DNA from: Rutstroemia sp. NJR-2017a BVV2
Lineage: Eukaryota; Ascomycota; Leotiomycetes; Helotiales; Rutstroemiaceae
Assembly: GCA_002946415.1 (NCBI GenBank)
Contig: NJPS01000004.1
Coordinates: 625,001 to 689,000, forward strand
Direction of reading: 5' to 3'
DNA length: 64,000 bases
Each line of letters begins with the position of its first letter. Within the stretch, counting starts at the first letter, position 1. Below are positions 35,537 to 51,917 of the stretch, in pieces. The notes beneath the pieces were generated by a model. That model worked only from the letters and a program-made list of their open reading frames with translations, did not search any database and was not told where the DNA came from. The translations under genes and the position numbers were made by a program.

Positions 35537-37389
35537 TTAATGTCCATGACCATCATCCTCTGCCCTCTGTTCCGGGTCCAGCTTAATCAAGGTATCTATT
35601 CTCATAATCGAAATGCAAGCTTCAACGGCCGATTTCAGCTGTCGAATCTTGCTCATGCTGGGCTCCAATACACCCGCTTTAATCTCATCCACCACCTTAC
35701 CCTTCATCAAATCCAAGCCGTAGTTCTTGTAGTTCTTCTTTTTGGCAACGGTCTTCTCGTCCTCGTTGGCATCGCCATCTTGGATGCGTTGCGAGAGAGC
35801 GTGTCGAGAACGGAGTTGTGCTACGAGATCTGAAGAGTCTTTCGCGGCATTGACGGCGAGGGTTTTGGGGATCACGAGGAGGGACTGGGCGAACTCGCCA
35901 ATGGCAAGTTGTTCTCTAGAACCAACGGTACCGGCAAATTCCTCGAGGTAGATGTGGAGTGCTGTTTCACAAGCACCACCACCTGGAACAATGCTTCCAC
36001 TCTCTAGAGTTCTCTTGACTGCACACAGGGAGTCGTGAACAGATCTCTCCATCTCATCGAGTTGGTAATCGTTGGGTCCGCGAAGGATGATGGATGCTGA
36101 AGTGTGGACTTTGGTTCCCTTGACCAATATACACTCGTCGTCGGATATTCTCTCTTGAACTACTTCTTCGGCATGACCTAGCGAAGACGCCTCGAATTTC
36201 TCATCACCATTCAAATCAGACAGAGAGCTGATAAGGGTAGCACCCGTAGCCTTGGCTATTCTTCGAAGGTCCTCCTTTTTGCATCTTCGGACGGCCATGG
36301 CACCCTTCTCAATGAAGAGCTTCAGGCACAAATCATCAATACCCTTCGTGGTTAAAACAACATTGGCTCCGGCCTTAAGAATCATCTCCACTCGGTCCAT
36401 GACAATACCAGCCTCTCGTTGTCTGATTTGTTCTAATTGTTGCGGGTCGTCAATGGTGATGTGCACACCCAGCTTCATCCTCTCTTTTTGTAAATTCATA
36501 TCAAGAACAGCGATCTTAGCATCTGTGATTCTTGTCTTCATCGCTTGTGATGCAACGGTGCAGTTTAATGCATAACCCTTGACCAAGATTGATTCTAGAG
36601 ACCCTTTGCCGTGTGCCTTCAAAATATTGACCGCCTTGACGGGGTATTTAACTTCTTGTCGGTTGTTGGTGGACTTGACAGCTTGCATAGCATCCACAAC
36701 CATGTCTGCGAAGAAATCCGAATCTGATCCAATGATCTTACTTGACATGGAGGTTTTGGCAATGTTGATCAAGGATTCGCGGCCCAGCTGGTCTACCTTG
36801 ACACTGATATTTTCATGCATGTATTTGACAGCTTCGCGGAGTGCCAAACGGTAGCCGGTGATGATGGTGGTTGGGTGTATTCGGTTCTTCATAAGTTCGT
36901 TGGCTCGTCGGAGAAGTTCTGCTGCAATAATAACCACCGAAGTGGTTCCATCTCCAACCTCTTTATCTTGTTGCTGTGCTAGATCCACCAAGATCTTGCC
37001 CGCGGGATGTTCGACATCTAATAAACTCAGGATAGTTGCACCATCATTTGTGACAGTAACATCCTGCTCGAAGTTAGTATTTGGTGGGGTGGTTCTGGGT
37101 TTAGAGGCCGTACTCCTATATCGTCCACCATCATTTTGTCTAAACCGCTTGGCCCAAATGAACTTTTTACAACATTGGCAATAGCCTGGGTTGCGAGAAC
37201 TGTAGAAGAATCAGTAAATAATCTTATAACGGCTTGTAAAGTGCATACCATTTTGGTCCCGAATATCTGATCCACTGATCTTTTGCCCGCCGAGGACTGC
37301 TCAAGAATTAGTATTTACTGCTAGAATTTTCCCGCAGAAATCTTACACAAAGTTCCGGCATTTCTTGGTTGCTCGAAGAGGGATCCCAT
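35537..37389 (-). CDS. CCT1: T-complex protein 1 subunit alpha (CCT1)
   Basis: Subunit of the cytosolic group II chaperonin CCT, which folds actin, tubulin and others. Exons 37347-37389, 37249-37296, 37114-37199 and 35537-37063 on the minus strand; 567 residues. The first three exons are short and rebuild the family start: [45 protein letters not shown] and then [20 protein letters not shown]. ATPase motifs [15 protein letters not shown] and NDGATI are intact. Assigned to alpha rather than other CCT subunits from [37 protein letters not shown] and the [12 protein letters not shown] block. An insert with acidic residues ([16 protein letters not shown]) lies before the last helix. C-terminus ends in DDGHGH. 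Its promoter is shared with prolyl-tRNA synthetase. Confidence 0.95.
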
Positions 37390-37720
37390 TTTGTCGATAT
37401 TCTGAAAGAAGTATTGTCTATTCTCCCTAATAATTCTTCGTTGTCGCGAGAAAACAGACGCGAGAGCTTTCCACGCTAATATTTTTGAGCTTTTGATAAA
37501 AGCCTTGTATTGAAGGCAATTGCTAAGCATTCAGCCTTGAACGACCCCTCACCGAAAATGCGCAAGGCTGAGAACACCCATTTCGCTTAATTTTTTGGGC
37601 GGGGAGGAGTCAGTAGGGCGGGGCAAAGGAGTTCAGAGTCACTCGCGTTGCAAACATAAACATACATTCCCCTCAGCTCTGTTCGTGCAACCACCAAGAA
37701 CCCCTACAACAATCGCAATC
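37390..37720. promoter_or_regulatory. Bidirectional promoter, CCT1 / prolyl-tRNA synthetase
   Basis: 331 bases between two divergent start codons of protein-synthesis and folding genes. No TATA box seen. Shared control is inferred from the spacing only. Confidence 0.45.
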
Positions 37721-39472
37721 ATGGCGGACTCAAACACCCCTGAAGTCGCGGCAGAGCCATCCAAAAGTGCCATCAAAAAAGCAGAAAAGCAAGCAAAAAT
37801 GGCCGCAGAAAAAGCGGCAAAGGCTGCCAAACAAGCAGCGCTTCCTGTGGTGGGGGGAAAGAAGACGGATGATATTATTGGTATCACTGTGAAGAAATCT
37901 GAGAATTTCTCACAATGGTATCAAGAGGTCGTCTTGAAGGCAGAGATGATTGAATATTACAACGAAATTGCGGGTTTCTTCATTCTGCGCCCTCAATCTA
38001 TGTTTATCTGGGGAGAGATCCGAAAATGGTTCCAAGCCCAAATTGATACTTTGGAAGTAGAGGAGGCTAGTTTCCCTATGTTTTTGTCTTCAAAGTCCCT
38101 GGAGAAGGAGAAGGACCATGTTGAAGGATTTGCGCCTGAACTTGCTTGGGTAACAAAGGCGTGAGTTTTGCCTTTTCTCCCTTCAACCACCTGTCCATGT
38201 GCTGACTTTGATAAAAGCGGTGATAAGGACCTCGAGGTTCCAGTGGCTGTTCGTCCTACCTCTGAAGCTGTCATGTACCCATACTACTCAAAATGGATTC
38301 GAAGTCACCGAGATCTCCCTCTACGATTGAACCAGTGGAATAGTGTCGTTCGTTGGGAAGCCAAACAAACAACCCCTTTCTTGCGAGCTAGGGAATTCTT
38401 ATGGCAAGAAGGACACACCGCACATCTGACTGAGGAGCTTGCTGGAGAAGAGGTTTTACAAATCTTAGAGTTCTATGCTGGAGTTTATGAACAGTTACTG
38501 GCCGTCCCTGTCGTGCGTGGCCGCAAAACCGAAAAGGAGAAGTTCGCAGGAGGATATTACACCACCACAGTCGAAGGATACATTCCATCAAATGGTCGTG
38601 GTATCCAAGGAGGAACCTCCCACTGTCTTGGTCAAAACTTCAGTAAAATGTTCGACATCACAGTCGAAGACCCAGCTCCTAAGAGTGGTGAAAAGGCTAA
38701 GCACCTGCACGTCTGGCAAAACTCTTGGGGTTTGTCCACCCGTGTCATCGGTGTCATGGTCATGATCCATGGAGATGACCAAGGATTGGTTCTCCCTCCA
38801 CGCGTAGCCAAACTCCAAGTCGTTCTCATCCCCGTCGGAATCAACAAGAACACCACCCCTGAAGACAAGACCAAGCACTATGACCAACTCCAAAGCATTA
38901 AAGACACCCTCAAGAAAGCCGGCGTGCGAGCCGACTACGATATCCGCGAAGGATACACCCCAGCCTGGAAATTCAACGACTGGGAACTCAAAGGTGTTCC
39001 CCTCCGTCTCGAATACGGCCCCAAAGACGCCGCCAAAGAAGTCGTCTCCTACGCTCGTCGCGACACCGGTGAGAAGGGCACCATCTCCATCTCCTCCCTC
39101 ACCACCGAAATCCCCGCGCTCCTCGAAACCATCCAGAACGATCTTTACAAAAAAGCCGAAGAATCATTCCGATCCCACCGACTGGTTATCAACGACTGGG
39201 CCGAAGTCGTGCCTGCTCTCGACTCCAAAAACGTCGTGCTCATCCCCTTCTGTCTAGCAGAGAAGTGTGAAGACAAGATCAAGGATCTTACCAAGGGCGA
39301 TACGAGCGATGAGGTGGGCCCTGATGGGAAGAAAGTCCCGACAATGGGAATGAAGAGTTTGTGTATTCCATTCGAACAGCCCGAGGGCTTGGTTAAGGGC
39401 GAGACGAAGTGCTTGAATCCGGAGTGCGATGCGTTTGCAGAGAAGTATTGTATGTTTGGACGAAGTTACTAG
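37721..39472 (+). CDS. Prolyl-tRNA synthetase, cytosolic (eukaryote/archaeal type)
   Basis: Class II enzyme that joins proline to its tRNA. Exons 37721-38160 and 38218-39472; 564 residues. The N-terminus is Lys/Ala-rich and helical (SAIKKAEKQAKMAAEKAA). Class II motifs are visible: motif 2 region RWEAKQTTPFLRAREFLWQE with the upstream VAVRPTSEA, then GRGIQGGTSHCLGQNFSKMF. The anticodon-binding part follows (PRVAKLQVVLIPVG). The C-terminal extension has cysteines suited to zinc binding (EKCEDKIK, SLCIPFEQPE, KCLNPEC) and ends in GRSY, the terminal Tyr usual in this type. The editing-like (YbaK) domain found at the N-terminus of the budding yeast enzyme is absent. The ATG at 37721 is chosen over an upstream in-frame codon because of the conserved-looking MADSNTPEV start. 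Confidence 0.94.
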
Positions 39473-40610
39473 ATACATGTTGCTGGTGTTTTTTGAGTGT
39501 GGGGAGAGGAAAGAGAATAGGCAATGCAAACAAAACGAGGTGGGGTGAAGAAATGATATCAAATGATGATGACGATGAGGAATGAATGGAGATGATGATT
39601 TAGAAGAACGAGACTTCACGTCAAACGATGACGATTGAATGAATGGGTTAGAGAGAATTCCGGCCCCAGCTACAGCAGACTAGTAAAGCTTCACTGTAGC
39701 TGGATGATTGATTGATCGATTTCTTCTGCGAGTCTCCGCGTTCGCTCTCAATCAACTCGAAACTCAGACACAAATGCAAATATAACTTTCAAACAAAATC
39801 ACTTAGACGCACTACTGTGACCAGCATGATGAGAAACGATATATAACAAGTAAGTGAGTAATCAACTGAATTTTAATCTACTATTAAAAAGTGTTCTTTT
39901 TCGCCTTTCCCACTCCGTTCATCCATCAGCAGTCCGTCCACCCACCAACACACACACAGACACACACAATATCCACCCCTCTCTATATAAGAAAGAACTC
40001 CCCTACTACTCGTAATAGAAAGTGGATTGATTAGGTAGGTAGGTACTACGTAAGTAGAAGAGGCACCGGGCCCAAGCACCATGACCACGACGTCGAATCA
40101 CATCACATCAGCTCCGGCCTGCCCGCCCCCCTCCTGACTAATTCTCCTGATCCATTTGTTTCTAGTAGGCCAAAAAAGCGAGTGAACGGCTGGCTGGCTG
40201 GCTGGCTGGCAGACATGAAAAAGTATCCCTAATTAATTTCCCATTTCCCTAAAGTGTTGGTTCGAGTATCGTTTTCATCACACATCAATCAATCACCAAC
40301 ATCGTGTTTTCGTCCCCCGCCCGTCCCTTTTTCTCTACTCTCTCTGCACCACGCCGAGCTACCATTGGCCTCCCCCTCTCGATCCCGAGTTGCTTTTGCG
40401 AAATTTCCCGTTGCTTGCTCATCAGATCTGGTTAAAAGTCCCACACACATACAAGATTGCTCGCTCGCTTGCACGTACGCAATTGGTGAAAGAGAGGCAT
40501 TTGGCAGACGTAACAGAATTCGAAGGAACACCAGGCTCACGGAGATTGATGTACTTTTATCAGAGAAGGAGAAGGTTTCGCGGTCGGCGAGTCTAATTCG
40601 GGCCGCTCGC
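39473..40610. other. Convergent intergenic region with simple repeats
   Basis: 1.1 kb between gene ends. Contains a CA-rich run near 39945-39970 and a GGCT tetranucleotide repeat. No gene seen. Confidence 0.6.
40188..40210. repeat. GGCT microsatellite
   Basis: Five perfect GGCT units plus GGC. Confidence 0.9.
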
Positions 40611-44483
<3,873 letters not shown>

Positions 44484-45981
44484 GATTGCGACGATTTTCC
44501 CTGGCGCGTCTTCGAAACGCCCCTTATCGTTAGCAGAGACAGTCGAGGTAAAATGTGAAGGTGATATGAAGAAGCTTTCTTGGGGGGAGGATTTGATGTG
44601 ATCTTTTTCCAGTAAGGTTGTATTTGGTCGAGGTGGAGATGGAGTAGTAGGTGGGGTTTAATCGGCTGGGATTATTGTTTGTTGACGCCAAATGTCTGCT
44701 GTTGGAAAACGGGAAACCTTGGCAAGGTTGAGCTGTGGAAGAGCGGAACAGAGAGAACAGAAGAAGGGAAGAAGGGAAGAACAAAAAGAAGAAAACGACG
44801 GAAGCTTCTTGAATAATTGTAAGATTGGGCAGTGACTAGAAATGGAGCTTCATTGAATTTCCAAGAATTTTGTCACCTGTACGAAGTCGAAGTAGCTGGT
44901 CCTGTTGCCGTACTGTACGGTTACGAAGTAGCGTGTATTTTTCTGCTTTTCTGGTTTTCTGGTTTTCTGGTTTTCTGGTTACGGTTACGGTTACAGCTGA
45001 GATATGCATGAAAAGGATATGTCGGAACTGGTTGAAGATCAGTCGCGATGTGTCTCAAACAGCAAGCCCTTGGAGTATGTGATGGAGAGTTGTTTACAGT
45101 ACGGTGACAGTGCATGCTAAGGCAAAAGAAGGGTTACAAATCTGCACGTTACAAGCCAAAGCATCTTGTGAATCACTCTCTGCAACCCCATACCAACAAC
45201 ACACTGCCTCGTACCTTTTCCGAGTCTTACCATTCCTGCTGATGATTGTGCAAGCAGTTCAAGTGCTATTCCGTGTTATACCGCTCCTCTGCCTGCCTTC
45301 GTCCTGCCCACCACACCACCCACCACCCACCACCCACCTAAATGGCGGAGGCGGCGTTCCCAGCAGGGAAGAGAAAAAGCTTACTTTGTAGAACCAACCA
45401 CTGCCGGGGTCGATAAGATACGAGCTTGTTCTGCAGCTTTCGTCCACCTTTTGACAAATCAAAACACGCTTCTTGGGAAAACAAGGGATGCCAAAGTGAA
45501 GCTATTTATCTGCTTCTACAGTAGGTCAGAACATATAATGAACGAACAGTTCAGATATTCTACAAAGTACAAGAGGTCCATACTCCACAGCCAACGACAT
45601 TTGTGGTAGATCTCCGATAGCAACAGAAAAGCGCCCCCTGATATAGTCATGGATGTCTTATTCAGTCGATAATGTCTGTGCCACATTTGGCCGGGGGACA
45701 CAGCTTGATATCTTCGTACAGGCCTTCACATGCAGCAGGCCTAGTCGTCAAAATGTGCAACTCTAGAACTGCTTGAAAGACGCGTTTTTCTTTGCTGCTT
45801 GGATTAGGCCTTTGAGGACCACATACTTCTCCATATCATAAAACCTCTTCGATCAGAGTCCACCTAAAGACTTGGGCATTGATATTGGGCAAGATGCCTG
45901 CATTGATGTCATCCCGAGTTCTCCTGGCTTGGCAGAAATTTGGAGAAATCTAAACTGGTATCAAAATTCTAACTAATCATT
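44484..45981. other. Intergenic, PKC1 promoter side
   Basis: 1.5 kb with the PKC1 upstream region (rich in A/G on the plus strand near 44750) and a short tandem repeat. No gene seen. Confidence 0.6.
44947..44994. repeat. Compound tandem repeat (TTTTCTGG)4 then (TTACGG)2
   Basis: Four perfect 8-base units directly followed by two 6-base units and TTAC. Confidence 0.9.
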
Positions 45982-47575
45982 CTACGATGTTTTATACTCT
46001 GCCTTCAACAGCTTTGCTATCGTAGTCAACTGGATGTTGCTTGTGCCTTCGTAGATAGCTCCAATCATCGAATCACGCCACATTTTCTCCGCAATGCCTT
46101 CACGAACGAACCCCATGCCTATAATGGAAATTAACATGGCACAGCAAATCAGCTTGATATGGAATTATGAACTTACCACCCATCCATTGAACAGCCAACC
46201 CACTTACTCTACCGGCAACTTGGGAGGCAAAGAGCTTGGCCATGGCTGCATCCTTTACAAAGTCCTCGCCAGCCTCCTTCTTTCGTGCGGCGTTGTAAAC
46301 TAGTGCTCGAGCGGCGGCGATTTCGGTGTAGGATTGCGCAATCTGGTGTTGCATGCCCTGGAAATCACCTACCAGTTGTCCAAATTGTTTTCTGTCATTC
46401 CAAACATACCTAGAATGTTCTGTCAGCTGGAGAACTCCACGGATATAGGAGATATCATGCTTACTTAACCGCGTTCTCAAAAGCACCAAGAGCTAGGCCA
46501 GTCATTTGTGCCGCAATGCCGATGCGACCTTCGTTCAAAATGGAAATGGCATATTTGTAACCTTGACCTTCCTCGCCCAGTAAGTTCCCCTTTGGAATCT
46601 CCACATCATCGAACGTAAGCACGCACGTGCTACTCGCCTTAATACCGAGCTTCTTCTCTTTCTTCGCGATGGAAAACCCCTTCATGCCTTTCTCAACAAT
46701 GAACGCTGAAATCCCCTTGTAACCCTTGCTGTGGTCAAGGTTTGCAAAAACAATGAAGAACTCCGCCTCCATAGAATTCGTGATCCACATCTTGCTGCCG
46801 GAGATCTTGTATCCCGAATCTGTCTTGGTAGCCTTGGTTGCAAGGGCAAAAGCGTCGGATCCTGATATTGGCTCTGAAAGACAGAATGATCCTAGGTGCT
46901 AGTATGAGTTCATGTTCCCTCATGAAAACCACCACTGCCACCGCAACATCTTGGGTTGAAGGGCAACTCACCGACGGTATTCGTGGCTAACTTTGGCAAC
47001 CATTTCTTCTTCAATTCTCCGCTCCCATACTTCATAAGCGATGTGTTTACTAGAGTGTTGTGCACATCTACCAAAACACTAACACTGGGATCTACCCTCG
47101 CCAATTCCTCAATCCCGACAATAGCAGCAGTGAAGTTCATGCCAGCCCCTCCAAACTCCTCTGGTATTTCAACGCCCATAAGTCCCTGTTCAAATAATTG
47201 CTCGACAACCGCTGGGTCCATCATTTCTGCCTCGTCCATTTCCCGCACCTTAGGACCAATTATATCGTTGGCGAACTTGGATACACTATCGGCCATTGCC
47301 TGCTCGATCTCGGAGAGATGCGTTATGGGGGTTGGGGGAATATCGGTTATGTCGAGGTGTTCATCGTTGCGAAGACGGGAGGTGGCAGAGAGGGGTCGGG
47401 TGCTGTATAGCTGTCAGCATGCTCCTATCATTGTGATTCTACTTGTTCAGTAGATTGCAAATGCGTACTGTTGGTATATCCTGCACGATCTGCTGCCTCT
47501 CACTAAAGGTCTTGTTGTAGAAGACGAGCCTATGCTCCGCGCCACTGGCCTTAATGCTCTAACAATCGATGCCAT
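45982..47575 (-). CDS. Acyl-CoA dehydrogenase, short/branched-chain type, mitochondrial
   Basis: FAD enzyme of fatty-acid or branched-chain amino-acid breakdown. Exons 47469-47575, 46972-47402, 46465-46891, 46177-46409 and 45982-46118 on the minus strand; 444 residues. An Arg/Ser-rich presequence (MASIVRALRPVARSIGSSS) fits mitochondria. FAD-binding motifs: FCLSEPISGSDAFALATKA and KMWITNSMEAEFFIVFAN. Later: GIKASSTCVLTFDDVEIPKG, RIGIAAQMTGLALGAFENA and RKQFGQLVGDFQGMQHQIA. The catalytic base is the Glu in IYEGTSNIQLTTIAKLL, the position used by short-chain and short/branched-chain enzymes, not isovaleryl-CoA dehydrogenase. Exact acyl chain preference cannot be read from sequence. Confidence 0.93.
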
Positions 47576-48722
47576 GTTGTTGTCTTTCTCAAATGAACCC
47601 TTGAGAATTGCAATAAGAAGACGGGAGGGACAATGTAGCAATCCAAATAGAAAAGCAAGAGTACGTGAAAGTATTGAAAACACTAGGGTATTTTCCTAAA
47701 CAGTAGATGCGAATGCGACTCGTGATGTGTGAATGTCCGTTCGTTCCCTTTGTGGAGGAAGCTGCTCGGTTTAAGAAAGTTCAAATCGGCCTCGGCTGTT
47801 ATGCTTAGTCTTGGCGAGCGACTACATTCCCCAAGATTTACGACACTTCGATGACCGAAAGCGGTCTTAAAGTGACTTATCTTGAATCAATATACTTGGA
47901 TCTGTCTTGCAATAGGAAGAACATATTCGAAGTACCTTCATTAAATCCATGGACGTCGAGATATCCAACAATCCCACAGCCGTCTGTCAAGGTCTACATG
48001 CCGCATCTATCCGGACCCTTATTACAGTTGTTGCATCACATGTAAAATCCGGGGTATCCACCCCGCCATGAAAGGATTTCAACAACTTAACTACCGTTCC
48101 GACTTTCATCCGACCTGAGCGGGAGTTTCAACTGCTACATGAAATAGTCTCAATGCATATTGAAAGTCAATTAGTCATTGCTTTGCCACACAAAACTGTA
48201 TGCATACACGCGGTTACGTCTAGTCGTGGCACACAACACCATAATCTGATTTGACTCTTTTTATCTCTCTCGAGAAATAAACCTAAACACCTGTAAAAAT
48301 AGTTGTCAGTATATGTTAAAGTACTTTGAAAGGTGGATTAAGAGAAAGAAGCTAACAGAATACGAATATCTCACCTTTCCGATTTTGAGTAGTTGAAGAG
48401 TATCAACGCAAGAATTGGTGTTATACTATTGCATTTGACATAATGGACCAAGTGGCCACCCGTCTGGAAAGCAAAACTAAATTTTCGGATTAAAGGAGTG
48501 CAAATTGGCAAAACCAACGGGCTGACCCCAGCATCGGATCATGTAACCAGTAACATCAGGGTATTATACCCTCATAGACGCTGTCCAAGCCATGTCCCAA
48601 AATTCGTTATCCAAAGACGCCATGCCACCTCCACAAAATTCTCAAGTTTTTATACCATCAGATAATCGTAAACCAGAACAATATATCCGTGATTGGGATA
48701 CCACAAATCTCTCGTAATGTGT
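47576..48722. other. Intergenic
   Basis: 1.1 kb; the part next to 47576 is the promoter of the acyl-CoA dehydrogenase. No gene or repeat seen. Confidence 0.6.
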
Positions 48723-50290
48723 CTATTCGTCCCTCTTCTCCTCCTTTGGCAAAGAGAGCCAGCATATCATCATAACGGCGAAAAGACCCAAGGCAATAGG
48801 GTGCAAGACGAAGTTTCCTACGGCCTGAGCTAAGACACCAGTCGTGAAAGGCGCAATAGCACCACCGGAACTGCCCAGAGCACTGATGACGCTCATTCCG
48901 CTGACCTGATATTTGTGAGGAATAAGGCGAGTGAAAATGAAGGCCGAGGCAGGATACACGGGACCCAGCAACAAGCCGACAATGGATACTGCAACGGCAT
49001 CTCCAACAACGTTCGGGACACCCCAAACAAGTCCTTGGAAGACAGCAGCTAGCACAACCGTGCCAACTACGAACTTTCTATGGCCAATGCTAGGTGCAAG
49101 ATGAACTCCCAGATATCGACCGAGTGTAATACCGCCCCAAAATCCAGCAGTGACATAACCAGCGCTCGAAGTTGCGCCACGAACCTGTTGAAGAAAGTAG
49201 ACGACCCATCCCGAGATAGAAACTTCGGCTCCTTGATACGAGAAGATGAAAATAGCCCCGATTAATACGGTTCGCATGCGAGCAGCTTTCAGCATCCCCT
49301 TAATCTCTCGCTTGGCGCTAAATTTAGGTCGTTCTGGTCTTCCGGATGCAGATCTTTCTAGCAAATGCTCTTCATTCTCACTCTCGTAATGCCAGAAGGA
49401 CCAGCCGGCAAAGGCAAGATTTGCCAAGGTAACTGCTAATGTGAGGAAGTAATAACGGCTCCATGATATTCCGCTTGAAATCAGTGCAGTAGCCGCCAAA
49501 GGGGCAATGATTCCTCCAAGCCCGTAGGATCCGTGCATGAAACCTAGCATTTGAGTTCCATTGAGGAGATTTGCTGCGAACACATTCGATAGGGAAAGAT
49601 TGATTGCCATCCCAAAACCGATGAACAAGAATGACAAGACCACAACGGGAAATGGAGGAGTGGTGACAATCATGATATATCCAATACTCATGAGAGCTTC
49701 AGCGAACATGATAGACTTGGCTCTTCCAAATCGCGCTCTGATAGCATCAACGAAGAAAGCAGCTGATAGGTAGCCGATTGCTTGAGTTACAAAAATAAGA
49801 GATACTAGGCGTTCTTGGACCCCGTATGAACTGTTAAAGGTCAGTGACTGCCCATCATTGAGGCTGATATAGTAAGCTATACATACATTATCATTTGTGG
49901 AATAAGTGGTCCAGCAGCAGCATCACTCAATCCATTGCCAAAGTTCAGCAAGCAGGTAGAAGTCATCCTAAATCGGTTCATAGGAGGATTGGAGAAGCTC
50001 TGAACTATAGCTCCGGTTGCGCCATCTCCAGGGCTAGCTGGCCGGCTCATCTCAAGAACACCGGGTGTTCTTGGTGTTTGCCATCCTGTTCCAGGTGTAG
50101 CTGCGCCAGATCGGGAACCATTGATATTGTGACCCCATTGAATGTGGTCGAGCTCAATGGAGTCCGGTTGGGGGACTGAGTGGTAAGTGCGAGGTCGAGA
50201 TTTTTGCGGTGCACTCAACGCTGGTGGATCAGATACTTCGGCTCGAGATGGCTCGAAGTCGATCATTCCTGCCCATGAATTCGAGGCCAT
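48723..50290 (-). CDS. MFS transporter
   Basis: Major facilitator membrane transporter. Exons 49887-50290 and 48723-49830 on the minus strand; 503 residues. About 100 residues of soluble N-terminus (PQKSRPRTYHSVPQPDSIE, TPGTGWQTPRTPGVLE) come before the first helix (STCLLNFGNGLSDAAAGPLI). Twelve hydrophobic segments follow, with the MFS-A motif in DAIRARFGRAKS between helices 2 and 3 and a charged central loop (HYESENEEHLLERSASGRPE). GTQMLGFMHGSYGLGG and SGVSVISALGSSGG-like segments resemble fucose/glucose-permease-type fungal MFS proteins (for example Bsc6-like). Substrate unknown. The 56-base intron falls inside helix 1 and the joined frame is clean. Confidence 0.87.
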
Positions 50291-50930
50291 GATGATGGAT
50301 TTGTGCCTCTGTAAAGCTTCGTGGGTAATTTCTGTATGGCTATCAGATTGTATTTTGGTAGGAAAAGAAGTACAGCTCTTCTAGGCTGATGTCTTCTCAA
50401 AAGCTATCTTTTGGATCGAGAGAATATTATAAATCCGACTGAACGTGACGTAGAAATTTCACGATGCCAAATAAATGGGTAAAAATGTGTAGGTGGTAAG
50501 CACTATTTTCGACCCGTTGGGCGCAGGGCAAACCATGGTTAGATCCACAGATCCAAAGGGCGTACACCTTTCTAACTTAGGACCCTTGTGGAGAACGAGT
50601 AATGATTTCCGCCCAATTTGAAGACGGCCGCAGCCCATGATAAGGACAAGAAAATTTCATAGGACGATAACCCCCCTGAAGTTTTCCATATGCTTGTTCG
50701 CTAGAGTCTCTCATTACTCGGTGCGGGGTTTTCTTCTGTGCAACTTGCAAAGAGATAGTAAACCACGGAAATAACACGGATATAAAAAGTCTAGAATAGT
50801 GGTACCGTCAATGAATCTACCATGCGAGCCATGGAATGGCTGGGGCTGGATACCAATCGCTAACAACAACATCACAGAATAAACAATTATCTCGGATATC
50901 TCTACTGTCCTAACACTCCCAACCATTATT
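50291..50930. other. Intergenic
   Basis: 640 bases between the transporter promoter and the 3' end of a decayed peptidase gene. Nothing else seen. Confidence 0.5.
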
Positions 50931-51810
50931 ACCCAAGGCGTGGACAGTTTCAAAGGCTTCCCAAAATCCGGTGTTCCATACCCCATTACCGGATCCCAAC
51001 CCTTCGTTGCATTCCAAGCTGCTCCCGGGATGACTGGGCTCCCATTGGGGTCTCCATTAAAACTGGAATTACCATTGCAGCCAGTGCTACCCCCCAAAGT
51101 TATATCATTCAGTCCACCATGTCCAACAGTATAGATTCATGGGTTGAGAAACCCAAGAGGAGGAAGACGGCTTTATATACGCGCAGAATTGAGCCGTGAT
51201 ACTATGCCTGCAAAGGTAGGAGCTGCGCAAGACCTTCCCTGCAACAGCAGATCTTTCCCTTTATCTATCACGTCGTAGCCAAATGATTTCGCAGCAGTTC
51301 GATTGTAGAACCCCAGGTTGCTATCGTCGATACTGTGCAAGTATTGATTTACAGCAGCCTGTTGATATGGCGGTCTTGGCCATAAATTGGAAAACCCCCC
51401 GGAGGAAAAGAATGAAGCTTGTGATGGGTCTACGTATGTCGTTCCACCAATTGCAGTCAGGTAGGGGCGGGATGCTGGGAGTATGGGCCGAAACTTCGTG
51501 GCGTTCGTCACGTCGTTCGAAATGCAGAAATCACCAGCTTGGAAGTCGCCGAACGCTAACAGCACAGTGTTTCGTCGAGCACCGAGCTGAGCAAACAATT
51601 GACATACTGAATAGCACATGTAACAGGAACCGACTAAAATCTCTTACGACTCTGCTAACAAGATCTATGCATTTAGTGGTAACACTTAAGCTTACATGTT
51701 CAATTTCACCATATGATGTGGACATTGTCTGCAGGGCCTGGTTATTTGTTAGTTTCAAGAGCCCTAGGAGGAATTCCAGGTATGGCTCGTTCCCTATTAC
51801 CTTCCTGACC
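50931..51810 (-). pseudogene. Sedolisin (S53, tripeptidyl-peptidase-like) pseudogene fragment
   Basis: Matches the C-terminal half of secreted acid serine peptidases of family S53. Recognisable blocks in order: NEPYLEFLLGLLKLTNNQAL, TMSTSYGEIEH, VCQLFAQLGARRNTVLLAFG, ATKFRPILPASRPYLTAIGG, FFSSGGFSNLWPRPPYQ, GRSCAAPTFAGIVSRLN (active-site Ser region, where GTS is usual), [20 protein letters not shown] and [14 protein letters not shown]. Breaks: a frame change near 51605-51620 (before VCQLF), a TAA at 51173-51175 and a TGA at 51137-51139 where the family has Trp. The propeptide and the Glu/Asp of the catalytic triad are missing, since homology stops near 51.8 kb. A leftover intron (GTAAGC to TTTTAG) can still be seen. 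Not functional as an S53 peptidase. Confidence 0.85.
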
Positions 51811-51917
51811 TGGGTTGTCTCCCTACACACCCGAGTTGTTAGTGCAAATTCTCGGATGGACAGCAATTTGCGTGAAAATTTTCACATACGTCTAAAACTA
51901 GTTCATGGCTTGAGCAT

